The position numbers and the translations under genes were made by a program. The notes under the pieces were generated by a model that ran no database searches, had not been told where the DNA came from, and saw only the letters and a list, made by a program, of their open reading frames with translations. From JBELMB01 sp042088665 (lineage in GTDB: Bacteria > Pseudomonadota > Alphaproteobacteria > Rhodobacterales > Rhodobacteraceae), in contig JBELMB010000244.1 in the NCBI GenBank assembly GCA_042088665.1, forward strand, positions 1 through 7,446: a DNA stretch of 7,446 nucleotides. The letters run 5' to 3'. Below are positions 1-6,299 of the stretch, in pieces; within the stretch, counting starts at the first letter, position 1; each line of letters begins with the position of its first letter.

Positions 1-43
1 CTATTCGCCGATCCTCGACGGTCTTGGATTGCTCAAGAAGTAA
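1..43 (+). CDS. C-terminal tail of probable TTT periplasmic substrate-binding protein (TctC-like), partial
   Basis: An open frame enters from the left edge (first full codon at 2) and stops at TAA 41-43. It encodes the 13 residues YSPILDGLGLLKK. A tail of this form (aromatic residue, hydrophobic stretch, then L-G-L/I-K) is common at the end of TctC/Bug-family binding proteins, and the next two genes are tctB and tctA, which is the usual tctC-tctB-tctA order. In that role it would be the periplasmic receptor that captures the anionic substrate for the permease. Thirteen residues cannot establish homology, so the call rests mainly on gene order. The rest of the gene lies outside the window. Confidence 0.55.
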   Translation, partial: YSPILDGLGLLKK

Positions 44-52
44 TCCTGATCT

Positions 53-86
53 GCCCGGCGCGCGATCGCTTTGATGCGCGCCGGGC
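53..86 (+). terminator. GC-rich hairpin between tctC and tctB (attenuator or mRNA-stabilising stem)
   Basis: Positions 53-63 and 76-86 are perfect reverse complements (11 bp, all G/C), enclosing a 12-nt loop that can form three more pairs (65-67 with 73-75) beside a one-base bulge. The stem begins 10 nt after the upstream stop codon. No T-run follows (the next bases are CACACACCTC), so it is not a standard rho-independent terminator. Such stems after a binding-protein gene often protect the upstream mRNA or cause partial termination, so that the receptor is made in excess over the membrane subunits. That role is inferred here. Confidence 0.6.
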
Positions 87-100
87 CACACACCTCAAGA

Positions 101-125
101 TCCCCAATCATCCCCAATCATCCCC
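101..125 (+). repeat. 10-bp tandem repeat upstream of tctB
   Basis: The decamer TCCCCAATCA occurs twice back to back (101-110, 111-120), followed by a third partial TCCCC (121-125). It ends directly before the tctB ribosome binding site GGAGA (126-130). Copy number could change by replication slippage and alter the tctB leader. No function is known, and two and a half copies may be incidental. Confidence 0.6.
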
Positions 126-136
126 GGAGAACGGCC

Positions 137-595
137 ATGCTCTCGCAGCGTCTGGCGAATATTGTCTTCACCCTGTTGGTGCTGGTGGGCTGTGCCTATT
201 TCGCATGGCAGGCCGAAGGGTTCGAGGCGGCGGGCCTGCTGGCCTCCTCGGGGCTGCCGTCAAAGTTCTTTCCACAGCTTTTGCTGGGGCTGGTTGCGAT
301 CTGCGCCGTCATCGTCCTGCTGACCTATGCCTTGACGGGAGAGGCAGGGGGCGACGCGGACGGGACGGTCTATGATGCGCCGGTCGGGGCCCTGAGGGGG
401 CTGGCGACACTGGGCGCGCTGATTGCGGCCTATGTGATCTGGCGCAGCTGGGGCTACCTGCCGATGGCGCTGTTCCTTGGCCCGGCCTGCCTGCTGACGA
501 TGGGTGTCCGAAACCCGGTGATCTACGTCGTGGTGCTGGCGCTCGCCGGGGGCGTCTACCTTGTCTTCACGCAACTTCTCGGGACACCGCTGTAA
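137..595 (+). CDS. tctB: TTT transporter small membrane subunit TctB
   Basis: This 152-residue, very hydrophobic protein is the small integral-membrane subunit of a tripartite tricarboxylate transporter, an ion-gradient-driven, binding-protein-dependent carboxylate importer of the inner membrane. Membrane segments can be seen at about residues 9-24, 44-66, 88-103, 107-122 and 128-147; the third and fourth may form one broken helix, since the family usually has four. The P-x-x-F-P-like stretch after segment 1 (LPSKFFPQ) and the ending F-x-x-L-L-G-x-P-L are typical of the TctB family. The ATG at 137 was chosen because GGAGA (126-130) lies 6 nt upstream; TTG 71 and ATG 74 further upstream fall in a hairpin and lack this site. 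It overlaps tctA by one base (TAATG), implying translational coupling. TctB subunits diverge strongly, so the call also leans on the adjacent tctA. Confidence 0.9.
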   Translation: MLSQRLANIVFTLLVLVGCAYFAWQAEGFEAAGLLASSGLPSKFFPQLLLGLVAICAVIVLLTYALTGEAGGDADGTVYDAPVGALRGLATLGALIAAYVIWRSWGYLPMALFLGPACLLTMGVRNPVIYVVVLALAGGVYLVFTQLLGTPL

Positions 596-2097
596 TGTTC
601 GAGCTTGCCGCCATGGGCGCCGCCCTTGCCAATCTCGCCGACCCTTTCACGCTGCTGATGCTGGTGCTGGGCATCGTGCTGGGTCTTGTGATCGGCATCC
701 TGCCCGGTCTGGGCCCGCCCATCGCCATCGCGCTGGCGCTGCCCTTCACGTTCTACATGGAGGCGATCCCCTCGCTGATCCTGCTGCTCGCGATCTACAA
801 TGCAGCGATCTACGGCGGATCCATTTCCGCCGTGGCCGTGGGCATCCCCGGCACCGGCGCCGCCATTGCCACAGTCATGGACGGCAATGCCATGTTCAAG
901 AAGGGCCGCGGCGGCGAGGCACTGGGCCTGTCTCTGGCGGGCTCGATCATTGGCGGGCTGGTCAGCGTGGTCTGCCTGACCTTCATCGCGCCGCTGCTGG
1001 CCGAAGTGGCGATCAAGTTCGGACCGCGGGAATATCTCGCGATCAGTGTCTTTGGCCTCGTGGTTGTTGTCCGCGTGGCGGGCGCCAATCTCTTCAAGGG
1101 GTTGTTGGTCGGGGCGCTTGGCATCTTCCTGACAACATGGGGGCTGGATGAGCTGAACGGCGCGGAACGGTACACATTCGGCACCTACCACCTTTACGAG
1201 GGCATCCCCCTTGTGCCTTTCCTTGTCGGGCTCTTCGCGGTGTCCGAAGTGCTGATTGGCGCAGAACGCGCCCTGCAGAAGATCCGCTTTGACCAGACCA
1301 GCCTGACGGTCAAGCTCCCGGGGCTGGCGACCCTGTCAAAGCTCAAGGGCAACCTGATGCGCTCCTCGCTGATCGGCACCGTGATCGGGATCATCCCCGG
1401 CGAAGGCGCGGCGGTCGCGGCCTTTTTCGCCTATTCCGAGGAAAAGCGCCCGTCCCCCACTCCCGAGAAGTTCGGAACCGGCATCCCGGATGGCGTCATC
1501 GCACCGGAGACGGCCAACAACGCCACTGTGGGCGGCGCGCTGGTGCCCACGCTTACGCTAGGCGTGCCGGGCAGCCCGGCCGCCGCGGTGCTGCTGGGCG
1601 CCTTCCTGATTCAGGGGCTGGCGCCGGGACCAACGCTGTTCGACGAGCGGCCGGACATCATGTTCTCGCTGTTTTTCGGGCTTTTCCTGATCAATATCCT
1701 GTTGCTGTTCATCGGGTTGATCGCCATCCGCTTTGCGGCGCGGCTGATCATGGTGCCGATGTCGGTGATCGTGCCAACGGTTCTGCTGCTGAGCGTGACG
1801 GGGATCTATGCGGTCTCGAACAGCCTGTTCAACGTGGGCGTGCTGCTGGGCGCAGGCGTGCTCGGCTACGTGGTGCGCAAGCTGGGCTATTCCATCGCGC
1901 CGCTCTCGATCGGGTTCGTGCTGGGCCATATCCTCGAGAACGCCCTGCGCCAGTCGATGACGCTGGCCGATGGCAGCCTGCTTGAGTTCTTCAACACGCC
2001 GATCGGGCTTGGCATCTATGCGGCCCTGCTCCTGACCATCCTCTGGGGGCCGATCATGTCCCTTGTTGGCAAGACTTCGGAAAGCGGATCGAAATGA
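595..2097 (+). CDS. tctA: TTT transporter large membrane subunit TctA
   Basis: This 500-residue polytopic protein is the transport channel of the TTT system. The family's internal duplication is plain. The first half carries IGILPGLGPP (residues 33-42), IYGGSISA, IPGTGAA (84-90) and DGNAMFKKGRGGEAL. The second half repeats the pattern with IIPGEGAA (266-273), APETANNA (303-310), PTLTLGVPGSP and PGPTLF. About eleven hydrophobic segments are present and the length is typical (about 500). Start at ATG 595 overlaps the tctB stop; a weak GGGA (581-584) lies upstream, so coupling to tctB is likely. Its 3' end overlaps the sulfatase start by 4 nt (ATGA). TTT systems are known for citrate, tartrate, aromatic acids and other carboxylates. 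The substrate here is not predictable from TctA, but the coupled sulfatase suggests an anionic sulfate ester. Confidence 0.97.
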   Translation: MFELAAMGAALANLADPFTLLMLVLGIVLGLVIGILPGLGPPIAIALALPFTFYMEAIPSLILLLAIYNAAIYGGSISAVAVGIPGTGAAIATVMDGNAMFKKGRGGEALGLSLAGSIIGGLVSVVCLTFIAPLLAEVAIKFGPREYLAISVFGLVVVVRVAGANLFKGLLVGALGIFLTTWGLDELNGAERYTFGTYHLYEGIPLVPFLVGLFAVSEVLIGAERALQKIRFDQTSLTVKLPGLATLSKLKGNLMRSSLIGTVIGIIPGEGAAVAAFFAYSEEKRPSPTPEKFGTGIPDGVIAPETANNATVGGALVPTLTLGVPGSPAAAVLLGAFLIQGLAPGPTLFDERPDIMFSLFFGLFLINILLLFIGLIAIRFAARLIMVPMSVIVPTVLLLSVTGIYAVSNSLFNVGVLLGAGVLGYVVRKLGYSIAPLSIGFVLGHILENALRQSMTLADGSLLEFFNTPIGLGIYAALLLTILWGPIMSLVGKTSESGSK

Positions 2098-3587
2098 CCA
2101 AGCGCCCCAACATCCTGCTCATCTATCCTGACCAGATGCGTTTTGACGCCATGGGCTGCGCCGGGAACCCCGTCATCAAGACCCCGCAGGTCGACCGGCT
2201 GGCCAGCGAGGGCGTCATGTTCACGCAGGCCTATACCTCCTATCCGATCTGCTGCCCTTTCCGCGCTTCCGTCCTGACGGGCAAATACGCGCAGGGCCAT
2301 GGGATGGTGCAGAACCACTTTCCCTTGCGCGGCGACCAGACATTTCTGGCCGAAGTGCTGCGCGACGCAGGCTATCGCACCGGCTACATCGGCAAATGGC
2401 ACCTCGAAGGCGGGCCAAAACCCGGGTTCGTCCCAAAAGACCGCCGCTTTGGGTTTGAGCATTTCGTGGGGTTCAACCGTGGGCATGAGTATCTCTCGTC
2501 GGTCTATTACGACGACGACGGGCAGGCTTATCATTCCAACCGTTACGAGCCCGACTACCAGACCGACCAGATGATGGCCTTCATAGACGACGCTGCCAAG
2601 GCTGAGGATGGCAAGCCATGGTTCGGCTATGTCAGCTATGGCCCGCCGCATTTCCCGATGGACATGCCGGATTACATGCGGCGGATCTATGACCCGGCAG
2701 AGGTGCCGCTGCCCCCCGGCGTGCCCGACCCCGCGTTGCAGGCCCGCGTGCAGGCGCACCGGAACGATGTCTACTGCGGTGGCGATCCGAAATGCGGCCA
2801 CAAAAGCCACGCCGCCCATGAAACCAAGGCAAAGGGCGAGCCAGAGACCGAGGCCGAGATCCGCGAATTCATCGCCGAATACTATGGCATGATCCACAAC
2901 ATCGACTGGAACCTCGGGCGCATCCTGAACCAGCTCGACGCGCTCGGCATTGCCGAGGACACGATGGTCGTCTTCATGAGCGACCACGGTGACATGTGCG
3001 GCCAACACGGGAGCTTTTGCGGACTGAAGAACCAGGCTTACCGCGCGGCGATGCATGTGCCGCTGATCGTGCGCTACCCGGCGCGTTTTCAGCCAAGGCA
3101 GACCGATGCCATGATCGACGTCGGTCCGGACATGATGCCGACCCTGCTCGACATGTGCGGAATCGCGCTGCCCGAGGGGATGCATGGGCAAAGCTACCTG
3201 CCGGTGCTCGACGGCGAGGCCTGCGCGCATCGCGATGCGATCTGGTTTCAGGTGTTCACCCAGACCGGCGGCAACCCCGGCGAGTTTGCCCCCTACGGGC
3301 AGCGCGGCATCCGCACCCGCGACTGGCTGTATGTGCGGCACAAGGAGGAACGCGTGATGCTCTTTGACGAGCGCGCAGATCCCCATGAACAGGTGAACCT
3401 TGTGCAGGATCCACAATACGGGGGGTTGATGGATGGGTTTGACGCCCAGCTTGACGCACATATGGCCGCCACGGGGGATGATTGGGACATGGCCGCCGAT
3501 TTCCCGCCCCCCGATTGGGTCACCCATGCCGAAGCCAAGGTCTTTCTGGAAAACGAATTGCTGCCGACGGCCATTCACGTGCCCTGA
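2094..3587 (+). CDS. Cytoplasmic type I sulfatase (formylglycine-dependent)
   Basis: This 497-residue protein of the alkaline-phosphatase superfamily should hydrolyse a sulfate ester to alcohol plus sulfate. The opening strand RPNILLIYPDQ gives metal ligands Asp13 and Gln14. The sulfatase signature CCPFRASVLTG (residues 53-63) has Cys53 as the expected formylglycine precursor and Arg57 as its partner. G-K-W-H follows (Lys101, His103), then SDHGDMCGQHG with metal ligands Asp297 and His298, and Lys312. The Asp-Gln/Asp-His metal set matches the choline-sulfatase and phosphonate-monoester-hydrolase side of the family. The C-terminal end has the usual L-F-D-x-x-x-D-P-x-E-x-x-N-L pattern. There is no signal peptide, so it should act in the cytoplasm on imported substrate. 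A Cys/His-rich insert lies at 228-242. The start overlaps the tctA stop by 4 nt (ATGA), indicating coupling to the transporter. The Cys-type site needs a maturase (FGE), not seen here. The substrate is unknown; a phosphonate or phosphate diester activity cannot be excluded. Confidence 0.93.
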   Translation: MTKRPNILLIYPDQMRFDAMGCAGNPVIKTPQVDRLASEGVMFTQAYTSYPICCPFRASVLTGKYAQGHGMVQNHFPLRGDQTFLAEVLRDAGYRTGYIGKWHLEGGPKPGFVPKDRRFGFEHFVGFNRGHEYLSSVYYDDDGQAYHSNRYEPDYQTDQMMAFIDDAAKAEDGKPWFGYVSYGPPHFPMDMPDYMRRIYDPAEVPLPPGVPDPALQARVQAHRNDVYCGGDPKCGHKSHAAHETKAKGEPETEAEIREFIAEYYGMIHNIDWNLGRILNQLDALGIAEDTMVVFMSDHGDMCGQHGSFCGLKNQAYRAAMHVPLIVRYPARFQPRQTDAMIDVGPDMMPTLLDMCGIALPEGMHGQSYLPVLDGEACAHRDAIWFQVFTQTGGNPGEFAPYGQRGIRTRDWLYVRHKEERVMLFDERADPHEQVNLVQDPQYGGLMDGFDAQLDAHMAATGDDWDMAADFPPPDWVTHAEAKVFLENELLPTAIHVP

Positions 3588-3595
3588 CGCGCTTG

Positions 3596-3617
3596 TGTCC
3601 GGCGGAAATGCCGGGCG
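3596..3617 (+). other. Hairpin with GAAA tetraloop after the sulfatase stop
   Basis: Bases 3597-3603 (GTCCGGC) pair with 3610-3616 (GCCGGGC) including one T-G wobble, and a closing G-T pair (3604/3609) leaves a GAAA loop at 3605-3608. This is a stable GNRA-capped stem starting about 9 nt after the sulfatase stop. No T-run follows, so it is more likely a 3'-end stabiliser than a terminator, or it may act with the next stem. Confidence 0.5.
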
Positions 3618-3630
3618 CATGCAGGTCAAC

Positions 3631-3651
3631 GCGCCCCAAGGCGCAGGTTTT
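3631..3651 (+). terminator. Weak terminator-like hairpin
   Basis: GCGCC (3631-3635) pairs with GGCGC (3640-3644) around a CCAA loop, followed after AGG by four T (3648-3651). The stem is only 5 bp and the T-run short and displaced by 3 nt, so termination would be partial at best. It is placed where a transcript of transporter plus sulfatase could end. Confidence 0.35.
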
Positions 3652-3668
3652 CCGATCCGCGATCACCG

Positions 3669-3704
3669 GCCGACCCACATGCAGATCCACAGGCAGATCC
3701 ACAC
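3669..3704. repeat. Three imperfect 12-bp tandem repeats upstream of the ThDP-enzyme gene
   Basis: Units start at 3669, 3681 and 3693. The second and third share GCAGATCCACA exactly (3681-3691, 3693-3703); the first (GCCGACCCACAT) matches the second unit at 9 of 12 positions. A 12-bp spacing is close to one helical turn, so a regulator could bind the units on one DNA face about 60 bp before the start codon. Regulation is inferred; there is no flanking gene for a regulator in the window. Confidence 0.5.
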
Positions 3705-3767
3705 CCGCCCCGCGACCCGCCAGCCCCGGCAGGACCGCACCCCGTCAAGGTCAACACGGAGCCCCCG

Positions 3768-5480
3768 ATGACACAGAGCCGCGCAAGACAGATGACCGGC
3801 GGCGAAGCCATTGTCGAATTGCTGCGCAGGTTTGACGTGGACATGATGTTCGGCCTGCCCGGCGAGCAGACGCATATCCACGATGCCATCTACCGCCGCA
3901 ACGACATCCGCCATATCCTCGTGCGCCACGAACAGGCCGCCGCCAAGATGGCCGATGCCCACGCCCGGACCACTGGCAAGGTCGGAGTCTGTGACGCCAC
4001 CGTTGGGCCCGGCGCCACCAACCTGATCAGCGGGATCTCGGAATCCTACCTCTCCGGCATCCCGGTCGTGGCCATCGTGTCGGACGTGCGCGCGGACTGG
4101 CGTGGGCGCGACTCCTTTCAGGAAATCGATCAGGTCAGCCTGTTTCGCCCCATCACCAAGCAGGTCTTTTCGATCGATCACGTCGAGCGGATCCCGGAGT
4201 TCGTCAAGCGCGCCTTCCAAATCGCGACCACGGGACGGCCCGGGCCGGTTCTGCTCAGTTGCCCGATATCGACCCTGCGCGCCGAGCACGCCTTTGACGA
4301 GAGCGCGTTTGACGTCGACACGCGCTATGCCCGGTTCCCCGCCAACCGCCCCGTGCCGCCAGAGCCAGAGATCACCGCGGCGGTCGACGTCCTGCTGGCC
4401 GCGAAACGGCCCCTGATCTTTGCCGGGGGCGGCGTGATCGCCTCTGGCGCTATGGAAGAACTGCGCGCGCTGGCAGACTGGCTCGATGCGCCGGTGACCA
4501 CCTCTTACATGGGCAAGGGCAGCCTGCCCGAGAACCATCCCCTCAGCCTTGGGCCCTATGGTCTGCTGGGACGGCCCTCCACGAATGACTACGTGGTGCA
4601 GGCGGATGTGGGGCTGGCGCTTGGCACGCGGTTTACCAATGTCACGACCGCCGCCTGGCGCATCCCGGCCAAGGCCACACGCCTCGTGCAGATCGATATC
4701 GAACCCACCCAGATCGGCCGGACCTACCCGGTGGAACAGGCGCTTTGCGGCGATGTCAAAGCGGTGCTGGGCAAGATGCTGGACGATCTTGGGGCGCGTG
4801 GCCTGCCCCCGCGCCCCAAGACACAACGCGACGCGACCGCCGCCCTGACGGCCCGTTGGCGCGCGCAAAAGGGCATCGAAAGCGATGTCGCAAAGGACCA
4901 GACGACCAGCCCCGTGCATCCCCTTCAGGTCATCCGCGCGATGCGCGAGGCGATGCAGGATGGGGATGTGCTGATCTGCGATTCCGGCTTCAACCAGATC
5001 TGGGGCGGCCAGTATTTCGAGGTGCGCAGCACCGGGCGCGCCTACATGGGGCCGCGTGGGTTTGGCGTGATGGGCTTTGGCCTGCCAGCCGCGATCTCGC
5101 GCGCGCTGACCACGCCGGAGCAGAACGTGGTCTGCCTGACCGGTGACGGCGGCTTTGCCATGGTCATACAGGAGCTTGAAACCGCCCTGCGTTGCGGCGC
5201 CAACCTGACGGTGGTGGTGATGAACGATTCCAATATGCAATTCATCAAGGACAACCAGCGTCTCTTCTTTGACGGGCGGTTCATTTCCACCCGGTTTTCG
5301 GATCTCGACTACGCGCAGATCGCCCGGTCCTTTGGCTGCCACGGCATCCGGGTGGACACCAGCGGCGATCTGGCGGCTGCCTTTGCAGACGCCAAGGCGA
5401 GCCCCCTGCCGTCTGTGATCGATGTGCACATTCAGGATGGCGCGGTGCCCGAACGGGTCAGCCTGCAGTCGTTCAAATGA
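3768..5480 (+). CDS. Acetolactate-synthase-like ThDP-dependent enzyme
   Basis: This 570-residue cytoplasmic enzyme has the full acetolactate synthase/benzoylformate decarboxylase fold. The pyrimidine-binding domain (about 8-175) contains FGLPGE (28-33), catalytic Glu55 in RHEQAAAKMADAHARTTG, GPGATN and Phe117-Gln118-Glu119. The central domain (about 195-330) has AGGGV (219-223) and the HPLSLG and QIDIEPTQIGR stretches shared with acetolactate synthase. The pyrophosphate domain (about 380-545) starts its cofactor motif with GDGG (459-462) and ends it with NDSN (486-489), with Asp460 and Asp487 as likely metal ligands. Members decarboxylate 2-keto acids or form and cleave C-C bonds. Signatures of sulfoacetaldehyde acetyltransferase (Xsc) are not evident in the C-terminal domain, and no small regulatory subunit gene is nearby, so a catabolic role is more likely than branched-chain synthesis. 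The start has GGAG (3758-3761) 6 nt upstream. Its stop lies 14 nt before the SDR start. Exact reaction unknown. Confidence 0.92.
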   Translation: MTQSRARQMTGGEAIVELLRRFDVDMMFGLPGEQTHIHDAIYRRNDIRHILVRHEQAAAKMADAHARTTGKVGVCDATVGPGATNLISGISESYLSGIPVVAIVSDVRADWRGRDSFQEIDQVSLFRPITKQVFSIDHVERIPEFVKRAFQIATTGRPGPVLLSCPISTLRAEHAFDESAFDVDTRYARFPANRPVPPEPEITAAVDVLLAAKRPLIFAGGGVIASGAMEELRALADWLDAPVTTSYMGKGSLPENHPLSLGPYGLLGRPSTNDYVVQADVGLALGTRFTNVTTAAWRIPAKATRLVQIDIEPTQIGRTYPVEQALCGDVKAVLGKMLDDLGARGLPPRPKTQRDATAALTARWRAQKGIESDVAKDQTTSPVHPLQVIRAMREAMQDGDVLICDSGFNQIWGGQYFEVRSTGRAYMGPRGFGVMGFGLPAAISRALTTPEQNVVCLTGDGGFAMVIQELETALRCGANLTVVVMNDSNMQFIKDNQRLFFDGRFISTRFSDLDYAQIARSFGCHGIRVDTSGDLAAAFADAKASPLPSVIDVHIQDGAVPERVSLQSFK

Positions 5481-5494
5481 CAAAGGGAAGCAGC

Positions 5495-6283
5495 ATGCCG
5501 GTTACTCAGGACAGGCCCCTGATCGGAAAAACCGCCGTGGTCACCGGGGCAGGCCGCGGGATCGGGCGGGCCATCGCAGTGGGGTTCGCCCGCGCCGGCG
5601 CGGATGTCGCGATCTGCGCGCGCACGGCGTCTGACCTCGAAGAGACGCGCGAGACCATCACCGGGCTGGGGCGGCAATGCCTTGCCATGCCCGCCGACAT
5701 GGCCGATCCGGCCTCGACCGCCGCATTCTGCGACGCGGTGCGCGCGCGCTTTGACAAGTTGCACATCATCGTCAACTGCGCCGGTGCCTATCTCGAACGC
5801 GGCAGCGTCGCAGAGAGCGACCCTGAGGCGTGGTGGACAACCGTCGAAGTGAATATCCGCGGGCCTTACCTGATGACCCGCCTGCTGCTGGAGAACATGG
5901 CCGATGGCGGCAAGATCCTGAACCTTTCGTCCGGCAAGGGTCTGACCGCCGGGGCAAATTCCGCCTCCTACCATGTCTCCAAGGCCGGTCTGCACATCCT
6001 GACCGAATGCCTCGCCAATGAACTCTGGCCGCGCGGGATCGATGTGAACAACATCGTCCCCGGCCCGACCGCCACCGCCACGTTCAGCCGCGAGGACCCG
6101 GCCAACCGCAGCACCCCCGAAGAGCTGCTGGAGCGCTACAAGACCGAAATGCCCAACGGCCTGCCCAAATGGGAGCGCGTGAAGCATCCCGACGAGATCG
6201 CCGATCTTGCCCTGTGGCTGGCCACCATGCCCACGGGCGGTCCCACCGGTCAGACCTTTTCGCTCGCCCGCCGCCCGCTTTGA
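5495..6283 (+). CDS. Short-chain dehydrogenase/reductase (SDR)
   Basis: This 262-residue classical SDR interconverts an alcohol and a carbonyl using NAD(P). Seen motifs are TGAGRGIG (17-24, cofactor binding), NCAG (94-97), Asn120, Ser146 and Tyr159-x-x-x-Lys163, which form the full catalytic tetrad. Arg21 within the glycine motif and Ala42-Arg43 after the second strand, where NAD-users have Asp, favour NADP(H); this is inference. The ATG at 5495 is preferred because GGGA (5485-5488) lies 6 nt upstream. ATG 5477, overlapping the upstream stop as ATGA, would add six residues but lacks a good binding site. The C-terminus has TGQTF as usual but then ends in SLARRPL in place of the common V-D-G-G. 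It sits between two ThDP enzymes in a tight operon, so its substrate or product is likely shared with them. Confidence 0.95.
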   Translation: MPVTQDRPLIGKTAVVTGAGRGIGRAIAVGFARAGADVAICARTASDLEETRETITGLGRQCLAMPADMADPASTAAFCDAVRARFDKLHIIVNCAGAYLERGSVAESDPEAWWTTVEVNIRGPYLMTRLLLENMADGGKILNLSSGKGLTAGANSASYHVSKAGLHILTECLANELWPRGIDVNNIVPGPTATATFSREDPANRSTPEELLERYKTEMPNGLPKWERVKHPDEIADLALWLATMPTGGPTGQTFSLARRPL

Positions 6284-6286
6284 CCC

Positions 6287-6293
6287 AAAGGAG
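6287..6293 (+). promoter_or_regulatory. Strong ribosome binding site of the transketolase N-subunit
   Basis: AAAGGAG lies 6 nt before ATG 6300 and just after the SDR stop (6281-6283). It is the best Shine-Dalgarno match in the window and decides the start, ruling out the longer frame from 6207 that runs inside the SDR gene. Confidence 0.85.
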
Positions 6294-6299
6294 ACCCGC

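Larger units (their letters stand above)
3588..3767. other. Non-coding gap between sulfatase and ThDP-enzyme genes
   Basis: At 180 bp this is the only sizeable gap in the window; the other junctions are at most 93 bp. It holds two hairpins (3596-3617, 3631-3644), a short T-run (3648-3651), three imperfect 12-bp tandem repeats (3669-3704) and a ribosome binding site for the next gene. The 11-mer AGGTCAACRCG occurs near both ends (3623-3633 and 3748-3758, one mismatch). I see no convincing -35/-10 promoter and no open frame with a credible start. It could divide the locus into two transcripts or hold a regulator site; both are inferences. Confidence 0.6.

Noticed and set aside
71..136. Upstream extension of tctB from TTG 71 or ATG 74
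   Set aside because: These starts lie in a stable hairpin and lack a good ribosome site. The added residues run through the decamer repeat, and TctB proteins normally begin close to the first membrane segment, as from ATG 137.
561..1151. 196-codon + strand frame inside tctA
   Set aside because: Its product is rich in Arg, His and Gly and has no domain; tctA in the other frame has clear transporter motifs.
2016..3629. 537-codon open frame on the minus strand covering the whole sulfatase gene
   Set aside because: It is the mirror of a high-GC gene: GC-rich third positions suppress stops on the opposite strand. The translation has no recognisable domain, while the + strand carries the full sulfatase motif set.
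3669..3704. Short CRISPR array or replication iterons
   Set aside because: Units are 12 bp, contiguous and imperfect, with no spacers, cas genes, rep gene or AT-rich region nearby.
3768..5480. Sulfoacetaldehyde acetyltransferase (Xsc), tempting next to sulfur chemistry
   Set aside because: The C-terminal domain has an acetolactate-synthase-like pattern (GFGVMGFGLPAAI, NDSN) and lacks the Xsc-type tryptophan and asparagine-rich segments I recall. No phosphotransacetylase gene is in the window.
3663..5483. 606-codon open frame on the minus strand across the ALS-like gene
   Set aside because: Same GC-bias effect. It matches no family I recognise, and the + strand frame has all ThDP-enzyme motifs.
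6207..6299. Upstream extension of the transketolase N-subunit
   Set aside because: It would overlap the conserved end of the SDR gene in another frame. AAAGGAG placed 6 nt before ATG 6300 and the family length fit the shorter form.
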